NCBI GenBank assembly: GCA_020850015.1
Contig: JADZFF010000171.1
Location: 1-35,091, forward strand
Length of the DNA: 35,091 bases
DNA from: Bdellovibrionales bacterium
Lineage (GTDB): Bacteria; Bdellovibrionota; UBA1018; JADZFF01
Direction: 5' to 3'
Shown here: positions 30,008 through 35,091 of the stretch, in pieces
Numbering within the stretch: the first letter of the stretch is position 1
How the letters are laid out: every line of letters begins with the position of its first letter
Notes under the pieces: model-generated
Told to the model about the DNA's origin: nothing
Database searches by the model: none
Seen by the model: only the letters and a program-made list of their open reading frames with translations
Made by a program: the position numbers and the translations under genes

Positions 30008-30298
30008 TTACCAGCGGCTTCCGCCGCCGCCGCCGCGATTCTCGCGGGGGGCCATTGGCTTCGCCTCGTTGACCGTCATCGGGCGGCCTTCGTAGTCGGC
30101 GCCGTTGAACTTGCTGATGCCCGCCTGGGCTTCGGCTTCGGTCGACATCTCAACGAATCCGAAGCCTTTGCTCCGGCCGCTGTCGCGATCCATGATGACT
30201 TTCGCGGACTCCACCGTACCGCACTGAGAGAACGTGTCGCTCAGGGACTGGTCGTTGGCGGAAAAAGGAAGATTACCCACGTACAATTTCTTACCCAT
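30008..30298 (-). CDS. RRM-domain RNA-binding protein
   Basis: A 96-residue protein made of one RNA-recognition motif plus a short tail. RNP2 is LYVGNLPF (5-12) and RNP1 is KGFGFVEM (44-51), with the Phe residues that stack on RNA. The tail is Gly/Arg-rich (RENRGGGGGSRW), as in bacterial and cyanobacterial Rbp proteins, which are often cold-regulated. AGGAGG precedes the start. It has its own terminator and a leader in the upstream non-coding region. Expected role: RNA chaperone or post-transcriptional control. Confidence 0.95.
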   Translation of the reverse strand: MGKKLYVGNLPFSANDQSLSDTFSQCGTVESAKVIMDRDSGRSKGFGFVEMSTEAEAQAGISKFNGADYEGRPMTVNEAKPMAPRENRGGGGGSRW

Positions 30299-30603
30299 AA
30301 AACCTCCTAAAGGCTGGGAGCCACTTAAGAGGATATGGGCACCATTGCCCGCAGACTCAGAAGAAGCGAATTCAGACTACTTACGCCTCCCAGTGTAGCA
30401 GGGACGCGACGGGTTGGATACCCAATTCCATCGCGTACCCGCTTCAGTTCGCGCTCAAGCGGGTTCCGGTGTTCCTGCATGAGGTTGCGGGGGCACCCGA
30501 GGTTTCCTGATTCTCGATGTCCAGCTTCAGGTACCACGTGAATATGTGCCTCGCGATCCGGAGCAAGTAGGGTACAGTGCTTATCCGAGAGACGAGGTGG
30601 ACC
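30299..30603. other. Non-coding region with the RRM gene leader
   Basis: About 305 bp between the divergent RRM gene and the small basic-protein gene. It should hold both promoters. Open frames on either strand have no recognisable protein pattern. No hairpin-T-tract terminator, tRNA or riboswitch was seen. GAGG at 30594-30597 is the probable ribosome-binding site of the plus-strand gene. Confidence 0.4.
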
Positions 30604-30813
30604 ATAGCCAAGCCCAATAAAGCGACCCAGACGAAACGCATCCGCGAACGGGCCAAAGAAGAGCGCCGACAAGAGCGCCAGGGCGAGAAGCAGGGCCGGA
30701 ACGCCATGCGCTCCGAGAAGCGCGCGGAGCGCGAGCGCCTGATCGAGAAAGGCTTGGATCCGGACATCGCCGGGATTTACCCCGGTCCGCATCACACGCC
30801 GGGCTTGGAGTAG
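30604..30813 (+). CDS. Small basic helical protein with possible ATA start
   Basis: A 69-residue protein, very rich in Arg, Lys, Glu and Gln (KRIRERAKEERRQERQ), ending GLDPDIAGIYPGP. Small proteins of this kind usually begin MAKPN. Here the codon at that point is ATA (30604), giving ATA-GCC-AAG-CCC-AAT, and GAGG lies 6 bp before it, the ideal distance. The nearest in-frame standard start is GTG at 30577, without a good ribosome-binding site. Function unknown; ribosome or nucleic-acid association is suggested by charge alone. Confidence 0.6.
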   Translation: MAKPNKATQTKRIRERAKEERRQERQGEKQGRNAMRSEKRAERERLIEKGLDPDIAGIYPGPHHTPGLE

Positions 30814-30819
30814 CGGCCT

Positions 30820-31680
30820 TCAGTCGCAGGAGTGCCTGTAGCTGTCGTCCAGATCCAGCGCTAGCACGAGCGTCCGGATGCTGTTTGCCAGGGAGTCGGC
30901 GCAGAGCGCGGCCTGGTCGGGATTCGAGCGGTAGCGGTTTTCGTACTCGGCGTTGAACACGGGTTTTCCTGCCGCCGTGAAAGGCGCGAATGCCGCGCAC
31001 TCCGAGTATTGGTGACATTGCTCGGTGACCGAGAAGTCGAAGTAGTCCACGAGTGCAACCACCTGGTCAGGGTCGTTCTTGAGAGCCACCGAAAGCCCGC
31101 GGTCCCGCGCGAGATTCGCGATGGCGCGGTTGTAGGCGAGCTGATTCGAGGCGGTGAGGTCGAAGCAGGTGTCCTGCTGGAATCCATCCATGTTGTCGGG
31201 TTCCACGCCGTCGCAGCCTTTCGCGGCGGCCAGATCCAGTCGGGCCGTCATGATGTCGAGCACGTTCTGCGAGCGGACGTCGAGCCAGCGCTCGCCCTCC
31301 CAGCCATCGAGCGGTTCTCCGAGGTCCTCTTCATTGAACTCATCGAAATCGGAGCGCCAGTCCTCGCTCGATCCGGCCGCGAAGTAACACACCACCGTGC
31401 GGCCCGCGCCCTGGAGCGCTGCGATCTGCGCAGCAGAGGTATTGAAGAGATCGACGTCGTAGACGTCCACCGCGTACGCTGTATTCAGGGAGCCTGTGAG
31501 CTGCCATTGCCAAGTGGCGTTGACCCCGTCCAGGTGGAGTGGGACCGCTCCCGAGGCGGCCGGGGCGACAGGAAGGTCGGACGAGGCCGCCCGCTCCGAG
31601 GGGCAATTGCCGCTGTCGCTCCCGCAGGCGGAAAGTGACAGGGCGGTGAAAAGCAGCGCGAGGGGGCGGATCACCCGCAC
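30820..31680 (-). CDS. GH114-family lipoprotein (endo-alpha-1,4-polygalactosaminidase type)
   Basis: A 286-residue lipoprotein (lipobox LSAC, C19) starting at GTG. It has the TIM-barrel pattern of GH114/TM1410: WQWQLTGSL near the start, YAVDVYDVDLFN, RTVVCYFAAGSSEDWR, the acidic centre GCDGVEPDNMDGF, and GLSVALKNDP. The family hydrolyses galactosamine-containing polysaccharides of capsules or biofilms. It would act at the cell envelope or surface. It is divergent from the large secreted protein gene, with 42 bp between starts. Confidence 0.9.
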   Translation of the reverse strand: MRVIRPLALLFTALSLSACGSDSGNCPSERAASSDLPVAPAASGAVPLHLDGVNATWQWQLTGSLNTAYAVDVYDVDLFNTSAAQIAALQGAGRTVVCYFAAGSSEDWRSDFDEFNEEDLGEPLDGWEGERWLDVRSQNVLDIMTARLDLAAAKGCDGVEPDNMDGFQQDTCFDLTASNQLAYNRAIANLARDRGLSVALKNDPDQVVALVDYFDFSVTEQCHQYSECAAFAPFTAAGKPVFNAEYENRYRSNPDQAALCADSLANSIRTLVLALDLDDSYRHSCD

Positions 31681-31722
31681 AGTCTGTCACCGTTTCCGCG
31701 GCAGTGCTATCCTGCCCTCTTC

Positions 31723-33624
31723 ATGATGAAGCGAATGACCTGGTCGGTGGGGATCCTTTTTCTGGCTTGCGCCCCCTCCGCGCGGGCCGAATGGTTCTGC
31801 AAGGAAGGGGCGAGCGAGCGGCAGGGTTCGGCGCTCATGGCCTGCGGGGTGGAGACGGACGCCGCCGAGGCCGCCGCTCGCAAGAAGGCTCTGGCAGCCG
31901 CCTTCGAAGAGCTCGACGCGATCTGCGATCGCTCCGTGGATTGCCGCGATTTCGAGCTCGAGATCGAGCCCCTGCGCACGGACTGCCGCGAGGAAAAAGG
32001 GCGCTTCAAGTGTTACCGCGCCATCCGCGCGAGCATCACCGGGAAGAAGCGCTCCAAACCCTACGAGAAGGGGCAGACGCTTCAGGCCGACCGCGAAAAA
32101 CTCGACGTGACCGTGCGCATCGACCCCAGGGACCTCGCCGCGCTGATGCAGCCCCAGGCGCCCGCAGGAGAGGCGAAGAAAGACGCCAAGCCGCGTTGCC
32201 CCTCGGATCTCACGGCGCTCTCCCAGAGCCTGCTCGACATCTCCACGACGGAGCGGCAACAAGCCATGGCGCGGGAGGCGGTGAAAGTTCCGCTGAGCGA
32301 GCTTTGCGCGCCGATCCACTACCGCGTTCTCTCCGTGTTGGGGCGGCACGGGATCGAGCTGCCCGCGTACTCCGCCTTTCTCCTTCAGGAGATTGACCAG
32401 ATCGCGGATCCCACCGCGGATCCCCGCGCCGAGGAGGTGCTCGATTATTTTCACCGCCTGGGCCCCCTGACCGAGACTCAATGGAAGTCGGGGTTCTCCG
32501 TGGTGAGGCGTGCGCAGACCTACGGGCTCTACCGCCTGCTCCCGCGGATTTTTTACGACCAGGCGGCTTCGAAGGGCGAGCGGGCGCTCGAGCAGCGGCG
32601 CGTGGACCTGCTGGTGGAGGCCGTGAGGAAGGGGGAGCTCGGCAAACCCGTGCCGCTGAAGCTCGACGACGCGATGGAGCTTCTGCTGCGCGCGCTCCGT
32701 AGCCACCGCACGCGCGGGGAACCCTGGCTCGCTGCCTATGCTTACGAGAAGTACCGGGAGGGACTCGCGTATTCCGCACCGCACAAGCTCGCGCGGAGCC
32801 TGAAGTCGCTCGGTGGGGAGGCCACGGACCCGGGAATTCGCTCGGCGTCGAACGCCTGGCTCGCCGAGCTCGCGAAGAAGGCGCAGCCCAGTTACGAGCT
32901 TTCCCGCGTGCTGGTGGACGTCTTGAACGACTTCGAGAGCGACATCAAGAAGCAAGACGACGAGGAAGAGGAGGGGATCCGGAAGATCGCCGAGCTCAGG
33001 AAGCTCCGCGCCGCCCTGATCGCCGGAGCGGGCGGGGCCATGGGGAAGAACCTGGCCATCACGAACCAGGAATACGAGCGCAAGTCCCGCACCCTGCTTT
33101 GCCTGGATCTCCAGATCGAGTGCCCGGGCCTCGTGCCGGACGCCGACCGCCTGTCGCACCTGCTGAAATCCAAGAAGGGTCAGAAGCGCACCGAGGCGCT
33201 CGAGATCCTCCTGAAAATGCCGAAAGTCGCGACGCGGCTGGAGCCGGATCTCGTGGCCACGCTTCGTGACGTCGACGAGGGGAAGGTGGAGGGCGCCTAT
33301 GACCTTCCCCGCAGGACGCTTCAGGTCCTGGCTGAGATCCCCACCGACAACAAGGATGCCCTGAGGCTCGCCGTGGATATGCACCTGCGCTCGCGTCTCA
33401 CTTTCCAGGACGTGCGCGAGAAGCTGGGCTCGAACCTGGAGCCCTTTCTGCTCACCGAGCTTCAGAAGGGGAGCCAGCGGCATCACCTCCGGATCCTGAT
33501 GGAGCTTGAGGAGTTCCCGCAGCTCGCCAAGCCCACCTGTCGGCACCTGGAGACGCTTACCGGCGATCAGCTTCACTATTCCGTACGGGACGCCGCTGAA
33601 AAGGCCAGGCGCCGCTGCAGATAA
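31723..33624 (+). CDS. Large secreted helical protein, unknown function
   Basis: A 633-residue exported protein (signal peptide about 1-22, ending PSARA). The N-terminal quarter (to about 130) has eight Cys and an Ala-rich helix (ETDAAEAAARKKALAAAF), likely disulfide-bonded. The remainder is helical with repeated Leu/Arg patterns such as KRTEALEILLKMPKVATRLEP and HHLRILMELEEFPQLAKPTC, suggesting HEAT-like solenoid repeats. No enzymatic motif is visible. ATG codons occur at 31723 and 31726, neither with a clear ribosome-binding site. The carbonic anhydrase gene follows at 58 bp. Confidence 0.72.
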   Translation: MMKRMTWSVGILFLACAPSARAEWFCKEGASERQGSALMACGVETDAAEAAARKKALAAAFEELDAICDRSVDCRDFELEIEPLRTDCREEKGRFKCYRAIRASITGKKRSKPYEKGQTLQADREKLDVTVRIDPRDLAALMQPQAPAGEAKKDAKPRCPSDLTALSQSLLDISTTERQQAMAREAVKVPLSELCAPIHYRVLSVLGRHGIELPAYSAFLLQEIDQIADPTADPRAEEVLDYFHRLGPLTETQWKSGFSVVRRAQTYGLYRLLPRIFYDQAASKGERALEQRRVDLLVEAVRKGELGKPVPLKLDDAMELLLRALRSHRTRGEPWLAAYAYEKYREGLAYSAPHKLARSLKSLGGEATDPGIRSASNAWLAELAKKAQPSYELSRVLVDVLNDFESDIKKQDDEEEEGIRKIAELRKLRAALIAGAGGAMGKNLAITNQEYERKSRTLLCLDLQIECPGLVPDADRLSHLLKSKKGQKRTEALEILLKMPKVATRLEPDLVATLRDVDEGKVEGAYDLPRRTLQVLAEIPTDNKDALRLAVDMHLRSRLTFQDVREKLGSNLEPFLLTELQKGSQRHHLRILMELEEFPQLAKPTCRHLETLTGDQLHYSVRDAAEKARRRCR

Positions 33625-33682
33625 AGCCCCGGATGCCTTCCCCAGGGCCCAGAACCCTGTTAAACAGCGATTTAGTCAAGTT

Positions 33683-34345
33683 ATGAAGAAGCTCATTCGC
33701 GGCATCGTAGAGTTCCGGCAGAAGGTCCGTCCCAGCTTCCAGGAGAAGTTCGCGAAGTTGGCCCTGGGCCAGTCGCCCGACACGCTGTTCATCGCCTGCT
33801 CGGACAGCCGCGTGGCCGTGAACGTCTTCGCCTCCACAGATCCGGGCGACCTGTTCGTGGTGCGCAACGTCGGCAACATGGTTCCATGCTGCGGCGACGA
33901 CGGGCACTCTGTGGCGGACGAGTCCGAGGCTGCGGCGCTTGAGTTCGCGCTCATGAACCTCAAGGTCGGCGACATCGTGGTGTGCGGCCATTCCGAGTGC
34001 GGGGCCATGCAGGCGCTCGTAGGAGGACGTGAAAAAGTGAGCGCCACGAACCTGAAGGCCTGGCTGCGCCACGGAGAGCCGGCGCTTACCCGCGAGGGCG
34101 CGACGAACGCAGAGCTGAGCCGCGTGAACCAGGTCTCTCAGCTCAACGTGCTCCAGCAGCTCGAGAACCTGCGATCCTATCCCCTGGTGCGGGAGCGCAT
34201 CGCTGCCGGCAAGCTGAAGCTGCATGGCTGGTGGTTCGAGCTCAAGACCGCGCAGGTGTACGCCTATGAGGAATCCGACGGCAGCTTCGTCGTGATCGAC
34301 GAGTCCGAGGCCACGCGCATCCTGGAGCGGCTGGAGTCGAGCTAG
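33683..34345 (+). CDS. can: Beta-class carbonic anhydrase
   Basis: A 220-residue enzyme interconverting CO2 and bicarbonate. The zinc ligands are C39 (CSDSR, with catalytic D41 and R43), H103 and C106 (GHSECGAM). The conserved RNVGNMVP and LGDIVV-like KVGDIVVCGHS segments are present. Length and spacing fit a plant-type beta-CA. The ATG at 33683 gives a normal N-terminus (MKKLIRGIVEFRQ), although no strong ribosome-binding site precedes it. The stop overlaps the stop of the convergent metallo-hydrolase gene by three bases. Confidence 0.95.
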   Translation: MKKLIRGIVEFRQKVRPSFQEKFAKLALGQSPDTLFIACSDSRVAVNVFASTDPGDLFVVRNVGNMVPCCGDDGHSVADESEAAALEFALMNLKVGDIVVCGHSECGAMQALVGGREKVSATNLKAWLRHGEPALTREGATNAELSRVNQVSQLNVLQQLENLRSYPLVRERIAAGKLKLHGWWFELKTAQVYAYEESDGSFVVIDESEATRILERLESS

Positions 34346-35091
34346 AGATCGAAGCGTTCGCCCTGCCTGGGAATGACCGCGTCCCGGTTCAGGCGGTCGC
34401 GGATCTGCACGCGCAGCGCGTTCGAACCCTGTGGCTCCCCGTGGACGATGAAGGTGCGCTTCGGAGGCGTCTCGATTCGGCCCATCCATGCGAGCAGGTC
34501 GCGCTGGTCGGCGTGGGCAGAAAGCGTGGAGATCTCCTCCACGCGCGCGCGCACCGGGATGAACTGCCCGTGGATCTTCAGCTCTGGCGTGCCGTTGCGC
34601 AGAAGGCTTCCGTTCGTCGAGGCGGCCTGGAAGCCGACGAGCACGACGGTGTTGCGCTCGTCGGGAAGGCGTTTCATGAGGTGGCTCAGGACGCGGCCTC
34701 CGGTGAGCATGCCGCTTCCCGCCACCACGATCGATGACTCCCGCCGGCGCAGCAGCTCCTGCGACTGGGCCTGCGTTTTCACCAGGGTCACCATCGCGCC
34801 CATCCGCGCCACCTGCGCGGGAGAGAGGGTATGCCACTCCGGGAACTCCGTGAAGATCTCGGTGGCGTTGATGCCCATCGGGCTGTCGAGGAATACCGGC
34901 AGATCCGGGATCTGCGACTGCCGCTTCAACTCCGAAAGCAGGTAGAGCAGGTCTTGCGTGCGGCCCACCGCGAAAGCAGGAATGATCACGTGCCCCGCCC
35001 GCTCCACGGTCTCGCTCACGATGCGCGCGAGCTCCTTGAGCGGAGAGAGCGGCGAGTGGACCCGGTCGCCGTAGGTGGATTCCACGACGAG
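34342..35091 (-). CDS. MBL-fold/beta-CASP RNA metallo-hydrolase (5' end missing)
   Basis: The C-terminal 249 codons of a longer protein, open to the right edge (LVVESTYGDR at the break). Beta-CASP features are visible: IIPAFAVGRTQDLLYLL, FLDSPMG, GSGMLTGGRVLSHL, the late catalytic His in LSAHADQRDLLAWM, and the closing IVHGEP. Family members are zinc-dependent nucleases acting on RNA, related to CPSF-73 and YSH1. The N-terminal metal-binding HxHxDH half lies outside the window. The frame is intact to the TAG at 34342. Confidence 0.93.
   Translation of the reverse strand, partial: LVVESTYGDRVHSPLSPLKELARIVSETVERAGHVIIPAFAVGRTQDLLYLLSELKRQSQIPDLPVFLDSPMGINATEIFTEFPEWHTLSPAQVARMGAMVTLVKTQAQSQELLRRRESSIVVAGSGMLTGGRVLSHLMKRLPDERNTVVLVGFQAASTNGSLLRNGTPELKIHGQFIPVRARVEEISTLSAHADQRDLLAWMGRIETPPKRTFIVHGEPQGSNALRVQIRDRLNRDAVIPRQGERFDL

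Noticed and set aside
31687-33576. Long minus-strand open frame opposite the secreted helical protein
   Set aside because: It lacks any domain or signal pattern, and the plus frame has a signal peptide and normal protein composition; long antisense frames are common in GC-rich genes.
33557-34837. Long minus-strand open frame over the carbonic anhydrase
   Set aside because: It runs across both the carbonic anhydrase and the metallo-hydrolase, both certain from catalytic motifs.
1-35091. CRISPR arrays, rRNA or tRNA genes, insertion sequences
   Set aside because: No regularly spaced repeats beyond the 33-bp iteron array, no rRNA- or tRNA-like stretches and no transposase genes were seen by eye; a tRNA scan was not possible.

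Overview
The window is about 35 kb of moderately GC-rich bacterial DNA, densely coding, with many short same-strand operons whose stop and start codons overlap. Two RND efflux systems with outer-membrane factors, several lipoproteins and secreted proteins, and a periplasmic haem-binding protein show a Gram-negative host. The mix of an ECF sigma factor, an RRM protein, many unassigned lipoproteins and a GH114 hydrolase resembles deltaproteobacterial or Bdellovibrionota genomes. That placement is inference; no rRNA or other phylogenetic marker is present.

Region 1 (1-10.4 kb) reads as a copper/silver defence island. A minus-strand operon (3321 to 506) encodes an ECF sigma factor, a membrane anti-sigma-like protein rich in Cys, Met and His, a Met-rich mini membrane protein and a VKOR/SPW membrane protein. 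Divergently, 3532-10300 encodes a haem-binding protein, a CusC-like OMF, a CusB-like adaptor with a metal-binding N-terminus, a CusA-type pump with the three-Met Cu/Ag pathway, and a DUF3347 protein. Both operons carry the same promoter-like element, TTGTCACAA-N15-CGTAA, so one sigma factor probably drives both.

Region 2 (10.4-20.4 kb) is a second metal-export block. It holds a CzcI-like Cys-rich protein, a CzcC-like OMF, a very small CzcB-like adaptor (148 aa), a CzcA-type pump and a Cys-motif periplasmic protein. After a terminator comes an unusual operon: lipoprotein, TolC-family OMF, lipoprotein, and an HMA-CDF cation transporter, with no RND pump or adaptor of its own.

Region 3 (20.4-23.1 kb) is an accessory island. 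A recombinase-domain protein lacking the catalytic domain, and paralogous one-helix proteins, lie on either side of a control region with three 11-bp iterons. A DUF1778/GNAT toxin-antitoxin pair with a palindromic operator follows.

Region 4 (23.1-29.9 kb) is sulfur and redox metabolism: ArsR-rhodanese regulator, DsrE protein, SQR/FCSD-like flavoprotein, two small membrane proteins, a PepSY-like protein, cytochrome b561, a membrane-anchored LuxR-type regulator, and a haem-copper-oxidase-like membrane protein with a small partner. Region 5 (29.7-35.1 kb) looks like core chromosome: a mini zinc-ribbon protein, an RRM protein, a basic small protein with a possible ATA start, a GH114 lipoprotein, a large secreted helical protein, a beta-carbonic anhydrase and a beta-CASP metallo-hydrolase cut by the right edge.
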